DNA from: Ottelia alismoides
Lineage: Eukaryota > Streptophyta > Magnoliopsida > Alismatales > Hydrocharitaceae
Assembly (NCBI GenBank): GCA_037367405.1
Contig: JAZKJV010008265.1
Coordinates: 496,001-560,000, forward strand
Reading direction: 5' to 3'
Length of the DNA stretch: 64,000 nucleotides
Shown here: piece by piece, positions 43,359 through 54,751 of the stretch
How the letters are laid out: each line of letters starts with the position of its first letter
Position numbering within the stretch: position 1 is the first letter of the stretch
Made by a program: the position numbers and the translations under genes
The notes under the pieces: generated by a model
Told to the model about the DNA's origin: nothing
Databases searched by the model: none
The model's input: only the letters and a program-made list of their open reading frames with translations

Positions 43359-45634
43359 TGATGAATCCACATTTCATCATCTTTATTCTATCATTTTGGC
43401 CTTAAAAACCCTAGTAAATGCGTATAAATAGGCCTAATTCATGCATTTTAGCATTCATGCAGTTGTGTGTAAATATTGTATAAATTGTGGTTTTTAAAGC
43501 CAAAATTATAGAATAAAGAAAAGAAAAGAAAAAGAATAAAATATTGTAAATATTTTATGACCCGAAACCCCGAGACCTAGGCATCTCGATGACTAGGTCG
43601 ACAAGGAATAAAGTAGGGGGAGATAAGGGCCAAAAATACCAATAAAATCCCTTTTATTAATTCATTCTTTATTCATTTTGGGACCTATTTTTGGTTCCAC
43701 TTTTTGTGCATCAAATAAAGAAACTTTGTACATGAAAGTTGTAGATAATTAAATAAAGAAAAATACAAAATTGATTTCACTGCAAAAAAAACACAGATAA
43801 AAAGTTATGGTCTGAATAAAAATCCAGAATCCCGACTTCCCAGACCCGTATCTCACAATTGAAAACTCTAAATGCAGCAAACTCACCTTTAATTGTATAT
43901 AGAATAAAATCTCTATTTATTGGTGGTGGTTTCGCATTTAGCGGAGCTATGGTTAAAAAGTTGAGTTTTGGACCCACATTGTATACCTGTACAGAATAAA
44001 ATATTCAATTTATTCTTTATTCATTATTTTTATAATTTTATATTTTTATAATTTTGTAATTAATATGTATAATAATTAAGTGCATTAAAATCAGAATAAG
44101 AATGCATAGAAAACTCAAAATAAAAATAAATACATATAAAATACATAGGTATTATACCTATATACAAACCTGTACAATATCTACTTATATTTTATTTAAT
44201 ATACAAAACACCTCAGAAAAATAGAATAAAAATATATTTGTGTATATAAAAGTATGTTATAATTTTAGAAAATAATATATAAAAATAATAAAATTAAAAT
44301 ACACAAAATAAAAATTAAAGACTAAAATATATAGGTAATATACCTATATAGGGTGTAAAAAGAAATTTGTAAAAATATAGCTCATAAAAATAAACAAAAA
44401 TCACTATAAAATACTTCATAAAATTACAAACATTTTTTATTTTACAATCAAAATTTAATTAATTCATCTGTTATTTTTAATTCATTTTATAAGGTTTTTT
44501 CGCCGAGGAATTTTTATGTTGGTCCACGTGGACCAACCAGAACACTCCATTGGTTGACCTCGGTCAACTCCCTGACCGAGGTCTGAACCTTGTCAGAAGC
44601 GGGTTTGACCCTGATTTCACCCTTTCTTCGAGGCTGCCTCGATCACCATTTGGTGATGGCTCCTTCTTGGAATCTCTTCCTCGGCCAATGGTGATTCACG
44701 CCCAAGTGATTCCTTGGGTTGTGGATCACTGACCGAGGAAATGGGCCCTTGTCTTCCATGCCTCGCCGTCAACCCTTCAAAAGGAGACCCCCAACTTCGA
44801 TTCAAACTTGATCCTTCTTCCGCCATTTTCACCCGCAAACCCCTAACTCCTCGTGCTCCTAGTGACAGTGGGAGTCGAATCGACCCGGGGTTCGAGTCAT
44901 CTGGTGTAGAATCGAAGCGATCCGACCCCTCGCCGGAGCTCCGCCGCGCCTTCCAGCCGTCGTCTCTGGTGAGCTTCTTCCCCTTTTCTTTCCACTTTGC
45001 TGTAGCTCTAGTGTAGTATAGCTTAGCCTAGGAGTAGCTTAGATTTTTATCGCGTCAATCACCGTGAATCCTCAATCGAAGCCACGACGGAGCTGAGCTC
45101 CGCCCTTCGTTTCCGGCCACTCCAGTTGTCGACCGCCGCCAGAACCACCTCCATTCTCTCCCCCTTCACTCCGTCGCTCCGCTCCACCCATCATTTCACC
45201 TCGATCTCGCCCAGATCGAGTCGCTCGAGCTCCCCACTCCGCTGCTCGTCGGAGCTCTTCGCCCGCACCACCTTCCGCCTCCATAGACCCATCAGAACCA
45301 CTCTTTTTGTTCGCCTGGATTTTGCGCACTCAACATTGCAGGTCCGAGCCCAAGAGGAGGCTCCCTCGACCTTCGACGACTCTAGGACCACCTGCCCAGG
45401 TCGCCTCCATCGTCTGAGCACCTCGCGCCGTCCCTGCCTTGCCTGAGACCACCGTTAGACGCGGAGGGGCCCCAGGATCCTTTTGCCCTTGATCCTAGGG
45501 CCGGAGAGGCCGTGTGTCGGCCGTAGTCGCCAGCCAAAGCTCGGCGGGGAGGAGTTCTTCGTGACCCTTCCCCCGCCGTCGGATCTGAGACCACCTCCAG
45601 ACGCCACAGCAGCCGTCGGATCGTCCTGTGCTCC
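43359..45634 (+). repeat. Element E 5' LTR, left part
   Basis: Begins TGATGAATCCACATTTCATC (hairpin TGATGAA/TTCATCA), carries the purine block at 43596-43631, and enters a GC-rich block from about 44510. It is interrupted after GCTCC (45630-45634) by element D and continues from 57184. Without D the LTR is about 3.86 kb. The part from 44818 matches element C from base 4. Confidence 0.9.
45630..45634. repeat. Target-site duplication of element D (left copy)
   Basis: GCTCC before D and the same GCTCC at 57179-57183 after D: a perfect 5-bp duplication within E's LTR. Confidence 0.9.
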
Positions 45635-47486
45635 TGTTGACAAGGTTTTACGCGGTTTAAAATGATGATTTTATCAAGTCGTTGTTTTCCCACGATAAAC
45701 CGTTATCAAACAAATAAAATACAACTACGAGCACAATGGAGACATATAAAATGCATACGGCAAGTAGAGGTTCGAATCCACAGAGACTAAACAAATTCAC
45801 GATTTTAATTCGACATTTAAAACTTGATTCCAATCTTAGTCCGATGAAATGAGATATGATGATGATGATGATGATTTTTTTAGAGGGTGTCAAACTTGAT
45901 CGAACTTATCTAAAAATAACAGAGATGCTTCCTAGTGTTTTAAAATGATGTTTCAGCACATGTAATGATATGTTAATAATGTAGATGCAATTAGAGAGGA
46001 TGTTAAAGACATGATCTAATGCTTGCAACTAATCAATGTAGAAACAAAAAGTTATACTTGAGATGAATTAGAAGATGAGTTCAAGGGTATAAGTGCAATA
46101 GCCATATAAATAAAGTGAAGCAAATGAAGAAAGAGAGATAGAATTGTTCTCATGCACGCAGGAGGCTTGTTGTTTGCCGATGGGAGTAGCCGGGACGAGA
46201 ATAATCTGAGGAAGACGAACGCCGGTTGGAGCGAGAATTGTTGGCGCGCGGAGGAGAAGATGGTGACCAGCCCCGCAAGGATACTGGTTAACGGATGTTG
46301 CTGCACGTACGGGGGAGCCGCTGGATGATAGTGGCTAATGACGCAGAGATGGCCGTCACGACTGGAAGCCGTGCGCTGGAGTGCGCAGAGGTGCACGACC
46401 AGTACTGGAGAGTGCGGGAGGTCGTTGCGGAGTGTCTGCTTGCCGGAGGATGGGTGAAGCGTGGGGGCACGCTCGGGGAAGCACGGTGGAGGGGAGTAGT
46501 GCGCGGCAGTGCACAAGGGTCTTTAAGGAGTGCTGGGCATGCGCCGCAAGCTGGAGGACGTCCGCGAAGAAGGGGTGCGCAGCTGCGGGTTGCCGGAGGT
46601 GCGGGTTGGAGTTGCACCTTGAGGAGGAGAACGGCTGGCTATCTTTGTACCTGCAAAGCAAAAAAAAAACGAGAGAGAGGGAGCAGAGTGCGAGAGAGAG
46701 TCTGTGAATGGGGAGAATGAGAATGGGGGAGAGGGTGGTTACGTAGAGAGAAAAATGAGGGAAAGAGAGAGAGTGCGTGAGTGAGTATGAGAATGGGGGG
46801 AGGGTGAGTATGTGAGTGGCCTTTTTATCCTTGCATTGTGCGGCTCCATGCTATGCAAATAAACAGAGAGTAAAGACAAAAATATAATTGTTGCATGGGG
46901 AAGGGAATGGGTGAAGTACGTAAGGTGCAACTTATGCATGGGGAAGGGAGTGGTATGGTGGCTCTATGCATGGGAAAGGGGAGGGGTAATTGGTGCACAT
47001 GCATGATATTAAAGAGAGGAACTTTTGCACTATTCCCCCTCTCCATTTCTTTCCAACAAAAACTGTGGGCTTTATCCAAGCTATAATGAGTGGTCAATTT
47101 ATACTATCTTCCCTTCCATTTTCTTCCCAATAAAAATGAGGTTTTGTAGAGTCAAATCAATGTGTTATATTTAATGCTATATATACCCAATTCATTTCCA
47201 TATGATTTGCTTAATTCATGCAGATAATTAGTTAAGTTATATTCAGGTGACTTGACAAGAATGATTAGGAATGAAATATGTAGTCGATATATTTTTTTGA
47301 AAACATTTTTCTAAATTAGAAAATCATGATCGGTTGATTTATGCAGAGATTATGTGCAATTATAGATATCTTGTCTGCTGTAAGTAAGGAATATAGATTA
47401 TGTGAAATTGGAGTTTATAGATACATCATTAAATTTGTATATCACATAATTTGATCATATTATCTCTGTGTATATTGTAATCATCA
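45635..47486 (-). repeat. Element D 3' LTR (1852 bp)
   Basis: On the + strand it runs from TGTTGACAAGG to GTAATCATCA. It is longer than the other LTR because it retains about 290 bp (about 46989-47273) deleted there. It contains a GAT/ATG microsatellite (about 45855-45875, longer than in the 5' LTR) and GA-rich tracts (46665-46800). The core-promoter candidate on the minus strand is GGATAAAAAGG, complementary to 46820-46830. The overlapping ORFs on both strands at 46052-46720 recur in both LTRs and match no known protein. Confidence 0.92.
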
Positions 47487-47522
47487 TACCCCCATACTTA
47501 AGTCTTGCTAGTCCCGAGCAAG
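47487..47522 (-). promoter_or_regulatory. Element D polypurine tract and pre-PPT hairpin
   Basis: On the minus strand: CTTGCT (from 47522), loop CGGGACT, AGCAAG (to 47504), then ACTTAAGTATGGGGGTA and the 3' LTR. The GGGACTAGCAA motif and the AAGTAT plus G-run PPT equal those of A and B, despite otherwise unrelated LTRs. Confidence 0.85.
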
Positions 47523-49122
47523 AATAAGATAAGAAACAATGAAGGAAAATAGCCAAGATAGATTGGGTGAGGGTTTGCAGCAGACATACCCACAAAGTCT
47601 TGAGTTTTCAGATCCTAACCACACAGATGCACAAACTTAAGTGGAGTTGACCCATGGATTAATGATTTATTCGAATAGTCAACTTGACTCGAGTTTTGTA
47701 GTTTCAACAGCCTCTCAGTTCCAACAAAATCAAACATGGTTTCAGAAAGTCGATCAGTTCAGCTCATCCCTAAGAAACATGTATTCTCTTTGACCTTGAG
47801 TGGATATAAACAGTGTTAGTGATAGTTTTAGCTTTCGTGAGTCAAGAGAACGAGATAACAACACAATCTATCAAGGTACCGAATGATTCCCTATACAAAT
47901 AGCCTCAGTCCTCACCTAGATTCAGGCATAATCTCCTTTCACCCAAGTATGTCAGCATAGAAAAAAAATAGGTCATAGTTTATTGGAGAATGGGACTTAA
48001 TTTCGGGGATTTCCGTAGACCGCTTTGGTCCGTTGCTCTCATTCTTTTCCTTTTGCAGAGCATAACCCTGGGCCTCTTTGGGCCTCTTTTAAAAAATTAG
48101 GTAGCATCATTGGGCTGCTACCACGGCTTTTTGGTGGAGAAGGGTTATTTGGTGGTCTTCTTTCCTTGCCTTTGCTTTGCACATCATTGCATGATTGGTG
48201 GTTTTTGGCATTTGTATTGTGATATGCCTTTTTGTGGTATTTTTGTCTTGGGTTTTGGCATCAAGAGGTAGTATCGGCTTAATATTGTCTTTGGAGGCAC
48301 GATACTGGCTTAATTGCTGACACACTTGGACTAGAGAGATCATGTTGCTCCTGAGTCAGGTTCCTTCACTGACTATAGATAAGGTTCAGGCATTGGCACA
48401 ACCAAGAGGACAACTCCTCACCTCAACTAGATTGTAATTGTATCTCGTAAACTCAACTCACTCAATCTAAGTGCAATCTGCAGTTGTTTAATATCCACTG
48501 AAGAGTTTAAGAGTGCTACTAGTTGCTCAGGTGATCTAGTTAGATACAGAAGTTCATTCACCAGTAGAGTTAGTGGAACTGAGAGAATAAAGTCCAAATG
48601 AACCTGAAGAAAGTTTAAGAACTCATTCCTAGTGAAATTCTGATGAAGTTTAGTGGATTAGGGTCAACTCAACCTCAGTCTATGATTTATGTAGTGAAGA
48701 TCTGATTTCTCAAAATAGGATAAAACTAGGAAGGATGTATTTTTGGTGGTTTTCTTGCTTTTGAAAATATTTTTAGGGGAATTTTTGCAAAAGAGAGTTT
48801 TTTTTCTTTTTTTCTTTTTTTTGTAAGAGTATGCAATTTTGAAAAACTATGCAGACACCCCCCATACTTAACAGAAACCATGTCCTCATGGTGAAGATAA
48901 TGTGCAATAGGAGGATCAAAAGGGATGTGAAATGTATTTTTGTTTTTGTGTGTTATTTTTTTTTTGTTTTTTTTTGTTTTTTGGAATGTAATGCAGAGGA
49001 GTACCCCCATACTTATCTAATGCAATGCAGTGAAAATAAACATGCGAGCGGTAAAAAGATACCTGTGAGGGGAGGCTCACGAGAGTGCATGATTTAACGC
49101 CTCAGCTAGGCGATGTGATGGT
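47523..49122 (-). other. Element D 3' noncoding region with two extra PPT-like motifs
   Basis: 1.6 kb between pol stop and PPT, without an env-like ORF. On the minus strand TAAGTATGGGGGG occurs at 48871-48858 and TAAGTATGGGGG at about 49015-49004. The first is preceded by the perfect hairpin ACCATG-agga-CATGGT (48892-48877), matching the ATGAGGACATAG motif before the last array hairpin of B and its counterpart in A. T-runs on the + strand (48794-48825, 48955-48982) are A-runs in the element sense. Confidence 0.75.
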
Positions 49123-51729
49123 TCATTTTTCCTGCAAAAGGTATGTTGTGCAAACAGGCATAGGACCAGATGGTTCAACAACGGGTTTTAGTCTTTGACC
49201 ATTGACTCTGAAAGTGGCTTTAGTGTTTGGGTCAGAAATTTCTATCGAGCCATTATCGAATACTTGAGTTACAATGTATGGTCCTTTCCATTTCGATCTC
49301 AGTTTTCCTGGAAATAACTTCAGTTTTGCATCAAATAGCCACACTTTCTGATTTTCCTTGAAAGTTTTCCTCGAAATATTGGCATCGTGCCACAACTTGA
49401 TTTTCTCTTTGTAAAGGAGGTTGTTATCATAGGCTTGTGATCTCAATTCTTCAAGTTCAGATAAGTCCAATACTCGTCTCTTCCCAGCCTCATTATAATC
49501 CAGATGGCATTTCTTGATTGCCCAGAGCGATTTGTGGTGGACCTCTACAGGTAGGTGACACGGCTTTCCATAGACTAACCGAAATGGGCTCATACCTAAG
49601 GGTGTGCGGAAAGCGGTGCGGTAGGCCCAGAGAGCAGCGGGTAAGTGTTGGGACCAGTCTTTACGATCAGAGCAAACAATTTTCTGGAGGATGGTCTTCT
49701 CTCGGTTTGACAGCTCGGCCATTCCATTAGTCTGTGGGTGATACGCAGTTGAGACACGGTGTTCGACTCCATTTTTCTTGAGTAAATTCTTGACTGAAGC
49801 ATTCAGAAAGTGGGTCCCTCCATCACTAATGACCACCTTTGGCAATCCAAATCGAGAGAATAGGTTGTTCAAGAACTTGACAACGGTTGTGCTATCAGCA
49901 GCACGAGTGGGAATGGCTTCTACCCAACGAGAGACGTAATCAACAGCGAGAAGAATGTGTTGGTAGCCATGTGATGTGGTGAAAGGTCCCATGAAGTCTA
50001 TTCCCCAAGTATCAAAGATCTCGACTATATGCACGGGTTGGAGGGGCATCATGTTACGACGGGTTATTGTCCCATTGGTCTGACAGGCAGGACAAGATTG
50101 AGCAAAATGATGGGCATCTTTAAAGAGTGTGGGCCAGTAGAAACCGCATTGTAAGACTTTTGCGGCTGTGCGCTTCCCTGAGTGATGTCCTCCACACCCA
50201 GAAGTGTGGCAGTGAGTTAGGACATCGTTGAATTCAGATTCGGGGATGCATCGTCTCCATATTAAATCAGTACCCTCTTTGAAGAGCAAAGGATCTTCCC
50301 AGTGATAGTATCTGGCTTGGGCTTTGGTTTTGTCTTTCTTATGTTTTGGCCAATCATCAGGAAATGTGGAAGTGACAATGTAATTGACGATGTCGGCATA
50401 CCAAGGGAGTTGAGAAACAGACATGATACTTTCGTCTGGAAAAGTGTCAGAGATGGGGATTGTGTCTGTGTTTGAGGAAGGGAGTCTTGAAAGATGATCC
50501 GCCATGACATTCTTTGCTCCGGCTTTATCTCGAATCTCTAAATCAAATTCTTGGAGCAGTAATACCCACCTAATGAGTCTAGGCTTAGCATCGGTTTTTG
50601 TGAAGAGATATTTCAGAGCAGAGTGGTCTGTGTAGATGATGATGTGGGATCCCAGTATGTAAGATCGAAATTTCTCTAAGGAGAATACCACAGCCAAAAG
50701 TTCTTTCTCAGTTACAGTGTAGTTCTTTTGAGCATCATCCAGAGTTTTACTAGCATAGTGAATGGCATAAGGTTTTCCATCTTTCCTTTGACCCAATACT
50801 GCCCCAACCGCATAATCAGAAGCATCACACATGATTTCAAATTCACAGTTCCAATCAGGGGGTTGTAGTATGGGTGCTTCAGTGATGATTTTCTTTAGTG
50901 TACTGAAAGACTCGTATGCTTCCTTGGTGAATGTGAAATCTTGGTCTTTTTCAAGTAGTTTGGTGAGAGGGCGGGAGATTTTTGAGAAATCTTTGATAAA
51001 TCGTCGGTAAAAACCGACATGACCTAGGAAGGACCGAACACCTTTTATATTCACGGGTGGACCTAAGTGAGCGATGGTCTCAATTTTCGATGGATCCACT
51101 TCTATCCCTTTCTTTGATACAATATGTCCCAATACAATTCCTTGTTTCACCATAAAATGTGATTTCTCCCATGATAATATCAAGTTCACTTCGATGCATT
51201 TCTTGAGGACTCTATCCAAAAATCCTAGTGTTTCCTCAAAAGAGTCTCCAAAAATAGAGAAATCTTCCATAAATATTTCCATAAAATCGCCGATCATATC
51301 AGTGAAAATTCCCATCATACATCTTTGAAATGTTGCTGGAGCATTACACAGTCCAAAAGGCATGCGACGAAAGGCATATGTTCCAAAAGGACAAGTGAAA
51401 GTGGTCTTGTCTTGATCTTCTGGTGCTATGGCTACTTGGTTATAACCGGAATATCCATCTAAAAAGCAGAAAAATTCTTTTCCGGCTAGCTTCTCAATGA
51501 TTTGGTCAATGAATGGTAATGGGAAATGATCTTTTCGAGTAGCCTTATTGAGTTTCCTATAATCTACACAGACTCTCCAAGATGTGGCTACTCTGGTGGG
51601 TATGTCCTCGCCTTTCTCATTTTTGACAATTGTTAATCCAGCCTTCTTGGGGACAACTTGGAGAGGACTGACCCAAGGGCTGTCAGATATAGGGTAAATG
51701 ATACGCGCTTGCCCATTTATAGATCTCAT
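49123..51729 (-). pseudogene. pol: Element D pol: RT (main part), RNase H and integrase
   Basis: An 868-codon open stretch. It joins the upstream RT segment by a frameshift near 51710, so the listed start at 51729 is not a real initiation site. [49 protein letters not shown] (Asp91) and FMED (153-156) where FMDD is expected. RNase H: CDASD (Asp302), [19 protein letters not shown] (Asp368). Integrase: zinc-binding region (about 506-549), GIDFMGPF (Asp578), SDGGTHF (Asp636), GMAELSN (Glu672; 35 residues after Asp636). NREKTIL is one residue shorter than A's [15 protein letters not shown] and a C-terminal VNGQRLKPV follow. Apart from these defects it reads through to TTYLLQEK. Confidence 0.93.
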
Positions 51730-52330
51730 TCTTCACAACCTCTCGTAGATTGGGATTCAACCGTCTTTGCATTTCTCGAGAGGGTTTACAATCATTTTCC
51801 AGATATATGTGATGGGTACAGAATGTTGGGCTTATTCCTTTTAGATCCGTTATTTTCCATCCAATGGCCTGGGAATTCTTTTTCAAAACTTCCATGAGTT
51901 GACTTTCTTGCATATGGTTTAGGTTGGCATTGATAATGACTGGTAGAGTCTGTGCATCATCCAAGAAAGCATACTTCAGATCTTTGGGTAGTGGCTTTAA
52001 TTCAACAGTGGTTGTCGATGGATTCAGAGTTGTAGTGTTTCCTGAGTCTATTACAGAAATAGTCTCAAATGGTGGTTCCATCATGGGCATGATCATGGTT
52101 GAGGTCAATGTAAGTTCAGAGTCTAATGTGTCCCAGGCATTATCAAGCTCATCAATTTCTTGTCCGGTAAGAGGGCATGGTGGAGCTTCTAGTGCAAGAT
52201 TCAGATTGTAGGTGGTAATTTCATGAGAAGTGTTTTTGTAGGTGGATCTAGAGGTGTTCAGACTAACCTCTAAAGGATCTTTGGTGAGATGGATTGGGGC
52301 TAAGTCTTTTTGAATATTCAGAACAGTACA
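51683..52330 (-). pseudogene. pol: Element D protease-RT linker and RT N-terminus
   Basis: It is in the same frame as gag-protease, directly after its TGA (52333-52331), and open until the frameshift near 51710. The linker begins CTVLNIQKDLAP, passes an acidic stretch, then the RT N-terminal motifs KPLPKDLKYAFLDD, GWKITDLKGISP, HHIYLENDCKPS and [18 protein letters not shown]. After Trp the frame is lost, and the expected continuation appears in the other frame as IIYPISDS. One small indel therefore separates two otherwise normal halves of RT. Confidence 0.88.
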
Positions 52331-54751
52331 TCATTCTATCCAACCACATTCTTCGGTCTCAGATTCAGTGGGAGTAGAGGTGACAAGTTCAACAAGAATG
52401 ACTTGGCCATTGATTTTAAATTCAACTCTTCCAACCTCATAATCAAAATGAGCTTTAGCAGTGGCCAAAAATGGTCGTCCTAGTATGATTGGTGTCTCAC
52501 TCAATATATTTGCTTGATCCATATCGATCACAACAAAATCAACCGGGAATTTATGACCATGAACATCAACTATCACATCCTCAAGAAGTCCTTTTGGTCT
52601 TTTCACAGATCGATCGGCCATTTGCAAAGTCATTGAGACAGGTTTCAGTTTTCCTAGGTCAAATTGCTCCAGAATAGCAGTCGGGAGAAGATTGATGGAA
52701 GCACCATTATCAAGCAGGGTATGGTCAAAGGTTAATTTGCCAATTATGCATCTAACTAGAGGAGCTCCTGGATCTTTCTTTTTTGTGGGTAAGAATTGGG
52801 AGATGGCATTGGTTGTTGCTTGTGGGAGCACATGCCTTTCAATATCTTCATTGTCTCTTGTATTTTTTCCCTTGGATTTCCGATTTGGTGTGCATTTTTC
52901 CTTCAAAAATCGGGAGAAGGCTGGAACTTGTTCGAGGGCTTTCAAGAGCGGGATTTCAATGACAATGTTGGAGAATAATTTTTCTAACTCCGGATCGATG
53001 GTGGATGATCGCGGTTTTCTTCGATGAAGAGCTTCGGGAAAGGGGATGGTTATGGTTGGAGAGGAAGGAGGGAGCATGGTTGTTTCAGCTGATTTCTCTC
53101 CATCATCAAACTCTTCCTCAATTTCAATTTGATCCTCAGAATCTAGTGGTCTTGTGTATGCAGAAGTGGTTTTCCCATTTCTCAAAGTGATAGCATTAGC
53201 AGATTGGTTTGGATGGGATGGGGTTTTGAAATTGACTTGATTTCTAGGTGCTTGTTGTGGGTTCCCTTGGTTTGTCCTAGAAGGTGTAATAAATCCTTGA
53301 TTCGGGTTTTGGAAACCAGGTGGTGAGGTGAAGGATCCGACAGGTGGAGGAGTTTGAAGTACTCCAGATGAGCTGGCTTTATTGGTATTTGGATTGGGCA
53401 GCGGTTGAGGTGATAAGGCTAGGATGTACGATCTGATCTCGGCGAATTGACGAGCATTCTCAGAGTTGGCTTTTTGTTGGGCTTCAGTGGCCTGTTGTTG
53501 AGCTATAGCTAGTTGTTGTATTGCCTGAGCCAAGGCGTCGAAATTTACCGCAGTGGTGGAGGGTTGAGTCACGGGCGGTGCTATCGGTTGTCTGGGTTGG
53601 GTGTGATTTTGAAAATGATAATTGTTCTGTCCATTCCACCCGGAATTTGGTTGCTCTCTCCATGTGTTGTGGTTATTTGAATATCCTCCTTGATTTCTTT
53701 GCACCCAGTTCACAGTCTCAGGATTCATGTCTTGATTATCGGTGAATGTGGTGTAGTCAACTTCATGACTGGTGGGTTTATTCAAGGCCAATTTTTCTAA
53801 GGCTTGAGTCATGAGGTTCATTTGTTTTGAGAGGGTTTCCCATCTATCAGGATTGTCATTGCTAGATCTCTCATGATCAATGATATTGACTGTCCTCGTA
53901 TTTCCACTGTATTGTTCTATTGAGGAACTGTTCACCGAATTGTCAGCCATATTTTCAAATAAATTCCAAACGAAATGTTCGTCACGGCTGATGTAGTTTC
54001 CATCACATGAGCCATCAATCACTCTCTTAAATGATGTATCTATGCCCTCATAAAATATCTGAACCAATTTCCATTTGGGGATTACATGATGAGGGCATTT
54101 CCTTTGTAATTCCTTAAAACGCTCCCAGGCTTCGTGGATGGGTTCTCTGTTTTTCTGGGTGAAAGATGAAATATCTTGTCTCAGAGCGTTGGTTTTTCCT
54201 ATGGGAAAGTATTTCTTGATAAAAGCTTCCCTTAAGACATCCCAGGATGTGAGTGGAGTTCCATAATTTCTAAGCCATTGGAGTGCTTTGTCCTTGAGTG
54301 AGTGAGTGAAGGCTTTCATGTAGATGTATTCTTTTTCTACCCCAGGGATACTCATGGTGTCACAAGCAGATCGGAAGTCTTGGATGTGGAGGAAGGGATC
54401 TTCAGAGTCATTTCCATAGTATTTTGGGATCAAGGAGAGTGATGCGGGCTTTATCTCAAAGTCTCCTACCTCAGGCGGGATTTGGACCCAATGAACTAAG
54501 TCTTCTGCAACCGGGTTGTAATGTGTACTAATGGGTGGCGTTCGGATGAGAGGTGCTATGGTATGGCGAATTGTTGCATTTTCTTCTCTCAGTAGTTGCA
54601 ATTGATGCAGGATGAGATCCATAGGGTTTGGTCTTTCTTCTCCCATGTTTCCAAGATCAGTTGAAGGAGATGGGTTGGATTTTTTTCTATAAATCGGGTC
54701 GTACTCTAATGGTTGTTGCACTGGATTTTTCAGAGACCTACGACCTAGCAT
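52331..54751 (-). CDS. gag: Element D Gag-protease
   Basis: 806 codons from the ATG at 54751 (MLGRRSLKNPVQQPLEY, a typical Athila Gag start); an upstream TTG extension is not needed. Order: N-terminal helix (40-70), Retrotrans_gag capsid (about 100-235; YYGNDSEDPFLHIQ, LKDKALQWLRN, YFPIGKTNALRQ, HEAWERFKELQ), then Asn/Gln/Pro-rich disorder (about 330-540) where other Athila Gags have a CCHC knuckle but this one has no cysteine pattern, AITLRNGK, IPFPEALHRRKP, IPLLKALEQVP, and retropepsin with LLDNGAS (Asp681) and IILGRPFL. The usual DSG/DTG/DLG centre is DNG. The ORF ends in TGA, after which the frame stays open into RT. Confidence 0.92.
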   Translation of the reverse strand: MLGRRSLKNPVQQPLEYDPIYRKKSNPSPSTDLGNMGEERPNPMDLILHQLQLLREENATIRHTIAPLIRTPPISTHYNPVAEDLVHWVQIPPEVGDFEIKPASLSLIPKYYGNDSEDPFLHIQDFRSACDTMSIPGVEKEYIYMKAFTHSLKDKALQWLRNYGTPLTSWDVLREAFIKKYFPIGKTNALRQDISSFTQKNREPIHEAWERFKELQRKCPHHVIPKWKLVQIFYEGIDTSFKRVIDGSCDGNYISRDEHFVWNLFENMADNSVNSSSIEQYSGNTRTVNIIDHERSSNDNPDRWETLSKQMNLMTQALEKLALNKPTSHEVDYTTFTDNQDMNPETVNWVQRNQGGYSNNHNTWREQPNSGWNGQNNYHFQNHTQPRQPIAPPVTQPSTTAVNFDALAQAIQQLAIAQQQATEAQQKANSENARQFAEIRSYILALSPQPLPNPNTNKASSSGVLQTPPPVGSFTSPPGFQNPNQGFITPSRTNQGNPQQAPRNQVNFKTPSHPNQSANAITLRNGKTTSAYTRPLDSEDQIEIEEEFDDGEKSAETTMLPPSSPTITIPFPEALHRRKPRSSTIDPELEKLFSNIVIEIPLLKALEQVPAFSRFLKEKCTPNRKSKGKNTRDNEDIERHVLPQATTNAISQFLPTKKKDPGAPLVRCIIGKLTFDHTLLDNGASINLLPTAILEQFDLGKLKPVSMTLQMADRSVKRPKGLLEDVIVDVHGHKFPVDFVVIDMDQANILSETPIILGRPFLATAKAHFDYEVGRVEFKINGQVILVELVTSTPTESETEECGWIE

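Noticed and set aside
46052..46720. ORFs of up to 154-159 codons on both strands in D's LTRs (also 56029-56759)
   Set aside because: Same argument: LTR duplicates, mutually overlapping in several frames, low-complexity Arg/Ser/Pro composition, no homology recognised.
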